DNA of 40,355 nucleotides, taken from an uncultured Planctomycetaceae bacterium (GTDB taxonomy: Bacteria > Planctomycetota > Planctomycetia > Gemmatales > Gemmataceae). Location of the stretch: positions 1 to 40,355 of the forward strand of contig CALARU010000249.1 of NCBI GenBank assembly GCA_937888715.1. The letters are read 5' to 3'. The notes below the pieces were generated by a model. The model had not been told where the DNA came from, did not search any database, and saw nothing but the letters and a program-made list of their open reading frames with translations. A program made the position numbers and the translations under genes. Of the stretch, positions 9,701 through 18,300 are shown one piece after another. Position 1 is the stretch's first letter, and every line of letters starts with the position of its first letter.

Positions 9701-9860
9701 CCAACGATCTTTGAATGAGTTGTCGGAGTTTATTGCTTAAAAAAGCGGGGGCTTCTTTTTTTTCAAGATCAATCACATTCTCAAAATCGCGAGGCTCCAA
9801 TAACTTTTGCAAGCTTTTGGTCAATAACGCCGCATAAAGACCAGGATGAAGTTTTGCCAT
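6744..9860 (-). CDS. PLD-like nuclease / superfamily 2 helicase with C-terminal DUF3427
   Basis: The 1038-residue protein starts with a helical segment (GLYAALLTKSLQKLL). A phospholipase-D-like nuclease domain follows at about 115-290, with RLHAKAYYF near residue 211 and GSSNMSDPAM. The helicase core has Walker A ATGTGKT near 340, DEVHH (Walker B) near 436, GLTATPER, and motif VI QQLGRGLRHS near 643. The C-terminal ~230 residues match DUF3427 (STMYKDYPINERLFHWESQS, then LFVR and GERPISFVWELE). The architecture is full length and all catalytic motifs are present. Such proteins are scattered among bacteria; DNA repair or defence against foreign DNA is suggested by the fold but not proven. No methylase or other defence gene is adjacent. 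The start ATG at 9860 has AGGTGA five bases upstream. Cytoplasmic. Confidence 0.93.
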   Translation of the reverse strand: MAKLHPGLYAALLTKSLQKLLEPRDFENVIDLEKKEAPAFLSNKLRQLIQRSLESIEGDDAIQQQVLLFNKVLTEVEKWDPQVDDDKLLDDKCKLLEAILRTGQNEKPAVPVTSLVQSSLFTGSRNGPQLFNELIAEMESADRLDILVSFILNSGFRLLRKGFDILQDRKVPVRIITTTYLGATQLEAIENLAKYSNVQLKISFDKKHTRLHAKAYYFHRNSGFSTAYVGSSNMSDPAMREGLEWNLKVTSQDLPDIIKKFEAEFEGYWNSQIFSHYRQGVDKKKLQEALDISGIRVNSFSQSKFMDVNAYPFQNRILENLEAERMLRGSFKNLVIAATGTGKTVIAALDYRRFVGSNQGRRPKLLFLAHRDEILTQSLDTFRIVLKDANFASQLGGGRPDPANMDHLFCTVQTFHARELWNTLPSDYYEYIVVDEVHHSAASSYQGIFGFFKPKILLGLTATPERMDGENILKYFNDRVAAELRLPEALEEKLLCPFQYFCVADPVNISDEKFWEKGKYSQSELEKAYVNNPSSAKQRTDAIFRALDLYCLGDIQSYKGLAFCVSVKHAEFMAQEFNNKGLPSLALHSQSLDEDRKNAVQALRQGTINFIFTVDLFNEGVDIPEVNLVLFLRPTDSLTVYLQQLGRGLRHSASTHKECLLVLDFVAQMHRRYRIDRKFAALLPSRRFNIEKEVLAGFPHLPPGCIIQMEKQAMALVLQNIKAAYSNLKNYIPETLKAFEHETGLQLTFANYFKHHDLMPEKVLAMKPWCEWKAAANIIPKVTDADAEALKITLGRICQSSGIKHLQRLKDLVLSNTPVPSGAASCMLHSLVWGQSGSKMGMQTLEDSFLRLKANPNFCNDISEIASFSQERSLIKKDSDYEGLPLELHAHYGNDEIQAAFGIDTFSKNTQKGVGVLHFPLKKSYALLITTNKIENEFSASTMYKDYPINERLFHWESQSNTLQKHSDGQNMIHHKELGYQIFLFVRINRKTETLTVPFQFLGRANQVKFEGERPISFVWELENDMPAELLEEKRVGG

Positions 9861-9954
9861 GTATCACCTGCCTGCCAATTTTAATTCACCAACTCCAGGT
9901 TATCACCCATCTATTCTTTAACCAGGAAAATCTAACTCGAAATATCCATAGAAA

Positions 9955-9994
9955 CGAAAAAGGAGCGCCAGAGATTATCTGACGCCCCTTTTCG
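9955..9994 (-). terminator. Hairpin terminator after the Gfo/Idh/MocA gene
   Basis: A long imperfect inverted repeat starts 22 bases after the stop at 10016. The arms pair GCG, CAGA/TCTG and AAAAGG/CCTTTT across a five-base loop (9973-9977), with two mismatches and one bulge. Read on the minus strand it ends in CTCCTTTTTCG, so a run of T closes the stem, as in intrinsic terminators. It separates the oxidoreductase gene from the helicase gene and could also work from the other side. Confidence 0.65.
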
Positions 9995-10015
9995 AAAAGA
10001 TAATCACTTCAAGGT

Positions 10016-11488
10016 TTACACTCTGGGCAGTTCGAATCCCTTGCGGTATTCCCGTGTGAACAACTTGTTCGCTGCCTCATTGGTGGAAAGTTCTGTCTTA
10101 GGATCAATCGTCAGTTCCTCACCCATGTAAAACTTGGTAGCGTCGAAGTCCACATTGTGCTCTTTAAGACCAGCTTCGAAGCTAGCCAAGGTTTCTGCAA
10201 CATGCTTGTTTTCAGCAAACTTGCTAGGCTTGGTTCCCAAAGGAACAACCTTGCCCAATCGATAAGAAACATTTCCAAGATGCGCCAAAGCGCTAGAAAG
10301 ATGCCCCTGCTCGATGTCGAGGTGCAAATCCTTATAGTTACGGCTCTTGATCGCCTTGACGAAATTTGCGAAGTGGGCCTGATATTCACCACCACTCCAT
10401 TTGCCAAGCTGATTACCCTTGTAATCAAACGCAACGCCTGAAGTGTAGTTAGGGCCAACGGCATAGCCATCAGTGCCAAACCAAATATTGCAAGCGCCAT
10501 TGAATGGGCCACCCTTTAAACCAAAAGTTACAGGAGTCTTGATGGGCAAGCCCCGAACATCAGAGATTAATTGGGCGCCATCGTCCCATTGAAAAATACT
10601 AATCTGGCTGTTGGCAACATCGCCATTATCCTTGTAACCAAGCCTGCCACCCAGACTGATTACACGCTTAGGAAGTTCATTCTTGCCCAAGGCCCATCTT
10701 GCCTTGTCAAGTTCATGGGGATTTTGATTTCCGAGATCGCCATTGCCTGTTTCGAATACCCAATGCCAATCGTAGTGCAATCTTTTTCTAATGGGAACAA
10801 CCTTGGGCGCAGGGCCACACCAAAGATCAAAGTCGAGGCCTTCAGGAATTGGGGCAGGGGTGTCTACCAAGCCAATGCTATCGCGTTTACGATAACAGAT
10901 GGCTCGGGCTTCAGTGACTTTTCCGATTTTACCACTTTGAATAAATTCAATAGTCTGCCTCATGCCAGTCATACTGCGGCTTTGCACGCCCATCTGGCAC
11001 ATGCGGTTTAACTTGCGAGCCCACTGGGTCATCACCCGACCTTCAAGCACATTATGGCTGCAAGGTTTTTCGACATAGACATCCTTACCCGACTGCATGG
11101 CCCAAATAGCCATCACTGCATGCCAGTGATTAGGGGTTGCAATGGAAACAGCATCGATGTTTTTATCTTCGCAAAGCTTGCGAACATCCTGAAAGAACTT
11201 GGGCTGATGTTTCAGCGATTTGAACTTGTTCATGTTTTTTTGGTAGGCAGCGGGATCAACATCACAAACACCAACAAGGTCGACATCCGGGTTTTTAAGC
11301 CATTCACCAAGATGGCTACCGCCCTGACCGTTGACACCTATGACTGCAACGCGCAGCTTTTCGTTGGCCCCAACTTTGCGTTCTGATTTGGTGTCTGCTG
11401 CTTCGGAAGTTTGCGGAACCCCTGAAGCCAAGGCTGCGGAAGCTGCGATTATGGATTGTTCAACGAAACCTCTGCGTGTAATTCTCAT
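10016..11488 (-). CDS. Gfo/Idh/MocA family oxidoreductase, Tat-secreted type
   Basis: The 490-residue protein has a twin-arginine leader (MRITRRGFVEQS, alanine-rich to about residue 30). The NAD(P)-binding Rossmann segment is KLRVAVIGVNGQGGSHL (glycines near 51-57), and the family motif VEKPCSHN lies near 136. The C-terminal domain has GNGDLGNQNPHELDKARW near 248-262, close to the conserved DLGxxxxHxxD of the bacterial C3-type domain. Members oxidise or reduce sugars and cyclitols; secreted planctomycete members are numerous and mostly uncharacterised. The ATG at 11488 has AAGGGG upstream. It follows an amidohydrolase and a ceramidase-like gene on the same strand and is followed by a hairpin terminator, so it is probably the last gene of that set. 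Substrate unknown. Confidence 0.92.
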   Translation of the reverse strand: MRITRRGFVEQSIIAASAALASGVPQTSEAADTKSERKVGANEKLRVAVIGVNGQGGSHLGEWLKNPDVDLVGVCDVDPAAYQKNMNKFKSLKHQPKFFQDVRKLCEDKNIDAVSIATPNHWHAVMAIWAMQSGKDVYVEKPCSHNVLEGRVMTQWARKLNRMCQMGVQSRSMTGMRQTIEFIQSGKIGKVTEARAICYRKRDSIGLVDTPAPIPEGLDFDLWCGPAPKVVPIRKRLHYDWHWVFETGNGDLGNQNPHELDKARWALGKNELPKRVISLGGRLGYKDNGDVANSQISIFQWDDGAQLISDVRGLPIKTPVTFGLKGGPFNGACNIWFGTDGYAVGPNYTSGVAFDYKGNQLGKWSGGEYQAHFANFVKAIKSRNYKDLHLDIEQGHLSSALAHLGNVSYRLGKVVPLGTKPSKFAENKHVAETLASFEAGLKEHNVDFDATKFYMGEELTIDPKTELSTNEAANKLFTREYRKGFELPRV

Positions 11489-11572
11489 CGAATGAAACCC
11501 CTTAAATAATGAAAGAGCCTAAGATAATTCTACAATATCTAATCTTTCGTAATATTCACGAAAATAAATTGA

Positions 11573-12499
11573 TTAGCCCTCAAATTGAAATAATCGTTGG
11601 GCATTGCCTCCCATGATCATCGATTGTTCCAAGGGAGAAAGCACTGCAAGATACGATCTGATATTTTCCCGATAGGCACGATACGATTGCGCATCGGATT
11701 TTTCATCAAAGCCTCCACCATAGATCAAACGCATGGGCGTAAATCGATTCACCAAATCCTTGATGACTTTGCCTGCATCCCGCTCAGGAAACATTTTAGG
11801 ATCAGGTAAAGAAGAAACTTTCATTATGGTATTTTCGAACTTGGACCATCCAAGCACACGCTTGTTTTCTTCTTGGGTGCCATCGAAGGGCCTGCCCATA
11901 TGATCGATGATCACCTTGGTTTTTGAAAACTCTTTGATCAAGGGTTCGAAACCAAAAGCATAGCGTGGTTCGAAATGCAATTGGATGTTCAAACCAAGTT
12001 CAGCAGCGGCCTTCCATAACTTTCTTAGTTCAGGTTTTTCAAACGGTGGAAGTTTTTCTTTGTTGTAAGCATGAAAGCGGAGAGCAACAATCTTCCTTGG
12101 ATTTCGTTTGACCAATTCACCCATAAGTCGGGGTGAGTTGTCTTTATTTGCGAAAAACAGGCATGTTCCCTTTAATTGTTTTTCTCCCACAGACAAACAG
12201 TATTCCAGATACCGATGATCATCCTGATAAGGTTCGGGATGAACAACAACTGCGAAATCAACGCCCGCCTTCTTCATCTGATCCAACAAAATCTGTGGCG
12301 AAGTAATCGCATCAGGTTGGTAGGGGCCATCGCTATGATAGGGAAAGTCTTTGTTTTTATTACCTGCAAAACAGTGAACATGAGTATCGATGATGGGGGA
12401 TTGTTTCTGCGTTGCAATCGCCTGAGATTGCGAACAACCAATCGCAGCAAGCGAACTGATGACAGTCTTTGCAAAGTTTCGACGGGTTAGATGGTTCAA
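11573..12499 (-). CDS. Amidohydrolase family 2 (TIM-barrel metal hydrolase), exported
   Basis: The 308-residue protein appears to start at a TTG (12499) with AGAAGGG about eight bases upstream. This start places TRRNFAKT directly at the N-terminus, a twin-arginine leader, with a Cys at residue 22 (AIGC) that might be lipidated. Metal-site motifs are IDTHVHCF (about 38-43), VVHPEP (about 85-90), RFHAY, QLHFEP and IDHMGRP (about 199). In many relatives the final catalytic Asp sits in GSDWP; here the region reads YGGGFDEKSD, so the Asp is displaced and the activity may differ. The C-terminal GGNAQRLFQF is typical of the family, whose members hydrolyse or decarboxylate lactones and carboxylated rings. 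It lies between the ceramidase-like and Gfo/Idh/MocA genes. Substrate unknown. Confidence 0.88.
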   Translation of the reverse strand: MNHLTRRNFAKTVISSLAAIGCSQSQAIATQKQSPIIDTHVHCFAGNKNKDFPYHSDGPYQPDAITSPQILLDQMKKAGVDFAVVVHPEPYQDDHRYLEYCLSVGEKQLKGTCLFFANKDNSPRLMGELVKRNPRKIVALRFHAYNKEKLPPFEKPELRKLWKAAAELGLNIQLHFEPRYAFGFEPLIKEFSKTKVIIDHMGRPFDGTQEENKRVLGWSKFENTIMKVSSLPDPKMFPERDAGKVIKDLVNRFTPMRLIYGGGFDEKSDAQSYRAYRENIRSYLAVLSPLEQSMIMGGNAQRLFQFEG

Positions 12500-12534
12500 A
12501 ACAAAACCCTTCTATGATTAGGATAAAAAGCGTG

Positions 12535-13911
12535 CTACTTGTTCACAGCGTCTACTAATTTCTTGATTTTCCCTGCGATCAATTCTTCGTTATCGGCAGC
12601 CCAGCGTAATGCAGGACGGCCATATTCAAATAGATTAGGGCCACCTTCATAACCACCTTCTGCCCATACTCTTCGTGATGGAATATAAGCGATCATGTCA
12701 TCCACATAGCCACAAACCCAGGTGCCTTTCCCGAACTCTGCTTTAAAACGAAGGGCGTAATCAACCACGGTCTCCGCACCCATGCCAATCATCAGCATTT
12801 CGTTTCCCAACTTCCACGCATGAATAGGATAGGGGTACGAAGATTCAAACTTTTCCCCCGCATCCATTTTTTTAATCATCCGCTCAGCCCAACGCTTTCG
12901 CACTCCATTGGTATCCTTGAGTGCAACTTCAAGCTCGGAACGGGTGATTGTTTTTTCATACGGAAGGGGCATGAGTTCAAAAGAGGTTTTCAAGCCAGGC
13001 TGAACAGTTTTAAGAGGTTTCATAAGAGCCTCTTCCACACCATCAGCTAGCATTTTCCCATACTTTTCGCAAAGTTCCACCTTCCTGCGGGGAAGAGGAT
13101 TTTGATCACCGCCACAAGTATTGACAAACATCGCAAGTGCGCCCGGATGATTCTTTTCGATTAGGATCTGCGCAAAGCCTGGGTAGTCGCCACACCATTT
13201 GGTGAAGCTTAGCGTGGTCGGATGGCATGCGTATCCAAAAAGTATTGCGATGATCTTTTTATCGTTCCCTGATACTGTCAAGACAGGCACGGTATGATCA
13301 ACGGGGCCCTTAAGTGCTTCACCCTTGGCTATGATATTGGGGACCTCGGCTTCTTTATTGTTGCGCCTATTGACTGCAAAAGTCGCCCGGCCTTCGCCCA
13401 TGTTTAAGGTTGCAGGTGCAAGGTTGGCGATGGATTCACCAATCATCGAAACCATCTTTAACACCATTTGATCTGTGTATTCATCAACCAACTTCACTTG
13501 TTCCGCTTCAATGGGGTAGTAATCCACAAGATCAAGACCCAAGCGCGGGCCGCAATGGTTGTGCGAAAAAGTGATCATCACCTGATGGCGTTCAAGGTTG
13601 TGTTTTTTCTTAAGCAGAACAAACACCGCATCGCTCATTTCCTTGGGAACACCCTGAAAATCACTGGTGACAAGTATCGCCCGTTTACCATCGGGGGCTT
13701 CGAGTGCCAGAGATTTCATCCAGATATCATGAAGCTTTCCATCAGGCGCGCGCTTCGATCCATACCCCGCAAGCCATACGCTTTTTTCAGGTGTGATAAC
13801 AGCCTTGGCGACCCCGGCTTTCCAAGAAGTTTTACCTTCCTGCGCTACCCCCTGTGTTAAAAGAGATAACGAAATTCCAAGACAAACAATCCCTGCGGTA
13901 ATTCTAATCAT
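12535..13911 (-). CDS. Neutral/alkaline non-lysosomal ceramidase-like protein, N-terminal domain only
   Basis: The product is about 458 residues from the ATG at 13911. An upstream TTG at 13944 would put eleven residues ahead of a good signal peptide (MIRITAGIVCLGISLSL), so I reject it. The mature protein starts KAGVAKAVITPE, as in the neutral ceramidase N-terminal domain. Zinc-type motifs are FSHNHCGP (about 115-121) and GYACHPTTL (about 227-234). Characterised ceramidases carry the catalytic serine in GDVSPN; the equivalent site here reads GGDQNP with no serine. The C-terminal Ig-like domain of true ceramidases is also absent. A hydrolase acting on another amide or ester is therefore more likely than ceramide cleavage. 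It follows the DUF1501 gene by 47 bases and precedes the amidohydrolase by 35. Confidence 0.85.
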   Translation of the reverse strand: MIRITAGIVCLGISLSLLTQGVAQEGKTSWKAGVAKAVITPEKSVWLAGYGSKRAPDGKLHDIWMKSLALEAPDGKRAILVTSDFQGVPKEMSDAVFVLLKKKHNLERHQVMITFSHNHCGPRLGLDLVDYYPIEAEQVKLVDEYTDQMVLKMVSMIGESIANLAPATLNMGEGRATFAVNRRNNKEAEVPNIIAKGEALKGPVDHTVPVLTVSGNDKKIIAILFGYACHPTTLSFTKWCGDYPGFAQILIEKNHPGALAMFVNTCGGDQNPLPRRKVELCEKYGKMLADGVEEALMKPLKTVQPGLKTSFELMPLPYEKTITRSELEVALKDTNGVRKRWAERMIKKMDAGEKFESSYPYPIHAWKLGNEMLMIGMGAETVVDYALRFKAEFGKGTWVCGYVDDMIAYIPSRRVWAEGGYEGGPNLFEYGRPALRWAADNEELIAGKIKKLVDAVNK

Positions 13912-13958
13912 AGTTCGTGCCTTATTTACAAGGAGTGAAACCAACAGGGCATTTAAGA

Positions 13959-15383
13959 TTAGGCCAAGATTTCTCGAACCACTCTGCCATGCACATCGGT
14001 CAGGCGGAAGTTTCTACCCGCATGCTTATAAGTGAGTTTCTCGTGGTCCAAACCCAACTGGTGCAAGATGGTGGCATGCAAGTCGTGGAAATGAACTTTG
14101 TTCTCGACGGAATAATAACCATAATCATCGGTGGCACCGTAACTGATGCCGGGTTTTATGCCCCCACCCGCAAGCCACATGGTAAAGCCATGCGGGTTAT
14201 GATCTCTGCCATCCCCTCCTTGAGCCGTGGGAGTACGACCGAATTCACCGCCCCACCAAACAAGGGTGTCTTCCAAAAGGCCACGCTGTTTCAAATCGTA
14301 AAGAAGGCCTGCAATGGGTCGATCCACTTCCCTAGCATTCTTGGCATGATCTTTCCGAAGATTGCCATGCTGATCCCATTTGTAGCTGTGCGAGATCTGA
14401 ATAAATCGAACGCCCGCTTCAGCAAAGCGCCTAGCCATCAAACATTGCCTGCCATAGTTCGCAGTAGCGGGATCATCCAACCCATAAAGCTTTTGCGTGA
14501 GTGGTGTTTCGTTTGAAAGATCCTGCAATTGAGGTGCGGTTGCTTGCATTCTGAAAGCTAGTTCGAACGAATCAATTCTGCCTTCAAGTCCGTTATCGGG
14601 GCCTGTGACTTGCAAACGCTCACGATTCATCCTGTTAAAGAAATCAATTTCCATGCGCTGTAATTGGGTAGGTGTATCGCCAGTGATGAACGGAATTTTC
14701 GCCTTGTCACTGGGTGTACCAGCATTGCCCACGGGGGTGCCTTGATAGATAGCAGGAAGGAATGCCGAAGAGAAATTGTTCTCTGCGCCATGGGAAAGTG
14801 TTGGGCATACGGTTATAAATCCGGGAAGGTTTCGATTCTCGGTACCTAAGCCATAAGTGACCCAGCTACCCATGCTAGGTCGAACAAAAGTATCACTGCC
14901 TGTATGAAGTTCCAACAAGGCTCCACCATGGCGGGAGTTAGAACCATACATCGATTTGATAAAGCAAATATCATCTGCATGGGATGCGATCTCGGGGAAT
15001 AATTCGCTGGCCCAGGCACCCGACTGGCCATGCTGTTTAAAGCTCCAAGGCGATTTCAAAAGATTGCCCGTCTGCCCAGAAACTACCCTAGGTTTATTGA
15101 AGGGTAGGGGCTTGCCATCATCGCGTTCCAACAAAGGTTTGTAATCAAAAGTATCAACCTGGCTTGGGCCACCATGCATGAAAAGAAAGATAACTCTTTT
15201 AGCCTTGGCAGGAAACTGAGGCGCTTTGGGTGCGAGTGGATCTTGGATTGGCGCATTGAGTTTAACATCCGCTTTGGCTTCGTCAGCTAGCATTGCGGAA
15301 AGTGCGAGCATGCCAAACCCGTTGGCGGATTGCGTGAGCATTTCGCGTCTGGTGGGCAATGATTTACGAAAGGAATGCGTCAT
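13959..15383 (-). CDS. DUF1501 protein (subtype with GGPSQVDTFDYKP)
   Basis: The 474-residue protein has a leader with TRREMLTQSANGFG and a short hydrophobic stretch ending near AKA (about residue 38), suggesting Tat export. Conserved elements are FLFMHGGPSQVDTFDYKP, the SGAWASELFPEIASHADDIC segment, GGEFGRTPTAQGGDGRDHN, HGFTMWLAGGGIKPG, and the C-terminal LDHEKLTYKHAGRNFRLTDV. All metal-site candidates of this superfamily (His, Asp, Glu in these motifs) are present. It begins 14 bases after the stop of the PSD1 gene, the standard pairing for this subtype, and the two products probably act together outside the cytoplasm. AGGA lies six bases before the ATG at 15383. Enzymatic reaction unknown. 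Confidence 0.93.
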   Translation of the reverse strand: MTHSFRKSLPTRREMLTQSANGFGMLALSAMLADEAKADVKLNAPIQDPLAPKAPQFPAKAKRVIFLFMHGGPSQVDTFDYKPLLERDDGKPLPFNKPRVVSGQTGNLLKSPWSFKQHGQSGAWASELFPEIASHADDICFIKSMYGSNSRHGGALLELHTGSDTFVRPSMGSWVTYGLGTENRNLPGFITVCPTLSHGAENNFSSAFLPAIYQGTPVGNAGTPSDKAKIPFITGDTPTQLQRMEIDFFNRMNRERLQVTGPDNGLEGRIDSFELAFRMQATAPQLQDLSNETPLTQKLYGLDDPATANYGRQCLMARRFAEAGVRFIQISHSYKWDQHGNLRKDHAKNAREVDRPIAGLLYDLKQRGLLEDTLVWWGGEFGRTPTAQGGDGRDHNPHGFTMWLAGGGIKPGISYGATDDYGYYSVENKVHFHDLHATILHQLGLDHEKLTYKHAGRNFRLTDVHGRVVREILA

Positions 15384-15397
15384 TTGAAATCCTATGC

Positions 15398-18300
15398 TTA
15401 TTCAACAAATACAAATTCATTGGTGGAAAGTAACGATCTGCACAACCCCTGCCAAGCCAAGATCAACGATTCATCCTTGGAAACTTTTTCTGACTGTGCT
15501 GCAGCTTGATAAAGGTTGAGGAATTCGATTGCCCGTTGCACTTCGAAAGGCTGTGCATTTCTTGAAAAGAGTATCTCATAAGCCAAGTTTATTTTCTTCG
15601 CTTCATCCCCGGATTGCTTCATCAAATGCTCTGCCATCTTGCGGGTCTGATCTTGCACCAGTTTGCCATTCATCAAAAGTAGGGATTGAGCGGGAATGTT
15701 GGTGACCGCTCTTCGCCCCATGGTGACACTCGGATCGGGAAAATCAAACGCCTGGAATGGTTCATAACCCGAACTTCGAATCACAGGAAGATAAACCGAA
15801 CGCTTTTTGGTGTTGTACCCTTCGAAACTTCGGCTCCCAGTATTAGTGACATATTTCCGGTTTTCCAAGCCTAAAAGCGAACCTCCGGTGGTGCGGTCTA
15901 AAGAATCACTAATGACAAATAACGAATCACGGAAAGATTCAGCATCGAGCCTTTGCCTTTGCCTGTGCCAAAACAATCTGTTTTCAGAATCGATCAATTC
16001 GGCCTGAGCATTGGCTTCGGTGCTCATCTGATAGGTTGCAGAATTCATGATGAGCTTGTGCATCGCCTTTGCAGACCAACCCTGTTGTAAAAAAGATTGA
16101 GCCAGCCAATCCAAAAGTTCTTGATGAGCGGGTTGATCGCCAAGCCTTCCAAAGTTATCTGGCGTACGCACTAAGCCATCGCCGAAATGCCAAGTCCACA
16201 AACGATTGACCGCAACCCGTGGGGTCAGGGGGTTATCAGGCTGGGTGATCCAGTTAGCGAATTGCAATCTGCCACTTTCTTTTTCATCAATCTTCGGGAC
16301 ATTTGCCAGAGTGATTAAAGAGGGAAACCCACGAGGGGCATCAGCGCCTAGGGTGAGATGACTGCCTCGGATGTGGATTTTAACATCTTGGGGCTTGTCT
16401 TCTGAAACCGCCATCGCTGTTGGAAGCTTAGGCTTGTCTTTTTCAAGCTTGGCAAGATTATCGCGAAGGGGCTTCAAAGTCGCGATTACATTTGCTGGAA
16501 GAACAAGATCAATGTTCTTGGGCCTTGCAAAAGGTCCATCCTTGGATTGAAGCAGTTGTTTAAATGCCTCGCCCTCAGGGATTTTTCCACCCTTGCCCAG
16601 ATATGCAATCCATTGATCAATAAACCCAGGTACCAACCCTGCAGTTGAAACAACCTGAGCATCTAAAGACTGGCCCTTGGGTAAGGGAAGCAGCGCAAAC
16701 TTATCGATATGCGGAAACGGCCCCTCTCGATCGATGCGAACGATGAGCTTGCCTTTTTTAAGTGGGGTAAGAAAGCCAGCCTCCCACTTTTGAGCTTCGG
16801 GATTCCAGCCCCCGGTCACACTCGCAGCAAATTCGCCCTTGGCTTTGCCATCAAGTGATATACGAACAGGCCTCTTATCTGCTGCAGCATACCGGATTTC
16901 AAAACTGTAATTGCCATCCGCAGGTATGTTCAAATCATATTCAACAAAGTTAGGCAACTGCCCAGCATTAACCAATACGCCAATTCCCTTGCCATATCCT
17001 TCAACATCTTTAAGCACATTACCCCGAGCAAAAGATTCTGCCTCAATCAACAAGGTACCTTCTACTTGCTTACCAGCCTTCATCCGGGTCTTGCCCAACC
17101 CCTCCCCAGACTTGTTCTTTTCCTGTGCCGCCTTAAGGTATGAATCCGCTTCAAGCCTAGCCTTGGCGACAACCTCTGCAAAAGCTTTGTCTTCCGTCTT
17201 CTTTATTTCCTGCTTAGCTTTTTTAACCTGTTCTTCGTGCTCTTTTTCCTGCGCCACTTCCATCGGGCCCGCCATCGGCCTTTCTTGCCATTTCGCTACA
17301 ACTGAATAAGTCTCCATCGTTCTGGTCGACTTCATGATTCCTGCAAGTGAGTAATATTCTTTAGTTGGAATCGGATCAAACTTATGATCATGGCACCTAG
17401 CGCATCCCATCGTCAAACCCATGAAGGCCTGGCTAATGGTATCCAACTGCTCATCGACGATATCCATGTGCATTTTCACAGGGTCATCTTCAGCAAGCAT
17501 CTTGGGGCCAACCATCAGGAAGCCCGTTGCAATCATGCCATCATGGTTGTTGGGCTCTAGAAGATCACCTGCGATTTGCATGCGAATGAATTGATCAAAG
17601 GGCATGTCAGAATTAAAAGACTTGATCACCCAGTCGCGATAACGCCAAGCACTGGCGTAAGCAAGGTTTTCATCCATGCCGTTGCTATCTGCATACCTTG
17701 CAACATCAAGCCAATGCCTACCCCAGCGCTCGCCATAATGCGAGGATGCAAGAAGCTTGTCCACCAGTTTTGCAAAGGCATCGGAAGATTCATCTTTAAG
17801 AAAAGCTTCGACTTCCTTGGGTTCTGGGGGCATTCCCAACAGATCAAAATAAGCCCTGCGAACCAGAGTTCGTTTGTCTGCGGGCCTTGCAGGTTTTAAA
17901 CTCTTTGCCTCAAGTTTATTCAAAACAAATTGATCAATCGGGTTTCTAACCCAACTCTTATTCTTCACCTCGGGTGGTGCAGGATTTCGCAAGGGCTGAA
18001 ACGCCCAATGATCCTTCCCCGAAACTGTTGAGCCCGCTTTTGTATCTTTCACTTCCACCGCTACGGTGGTGGGCCAAGGTGCGCCCATCTTGATCCATGC
18101 CGAAAGATCTGCAATTTGTTTTGAGTTCAACTTGCCCTTGGGGGGCATTTTTAAATCGCCTTCATACCCCAGCGCCTTGATCATCAAGCTTGCAGCAGGG
18201 TCGCCCGGAATAATCGCAGTGCCTATATCGCCACCCTTGATCATTGCAGCCTTGCTATCAAGTTTCAAACCACCCTTTTGTTTATCTGGCCCATGGCAAG

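Noticed and set aside
13912-13944. TTG start for the ceramidase-like gene at 13944
   Set aside because: It has no RBS and would add residues before an otherwise normal signal peptide.
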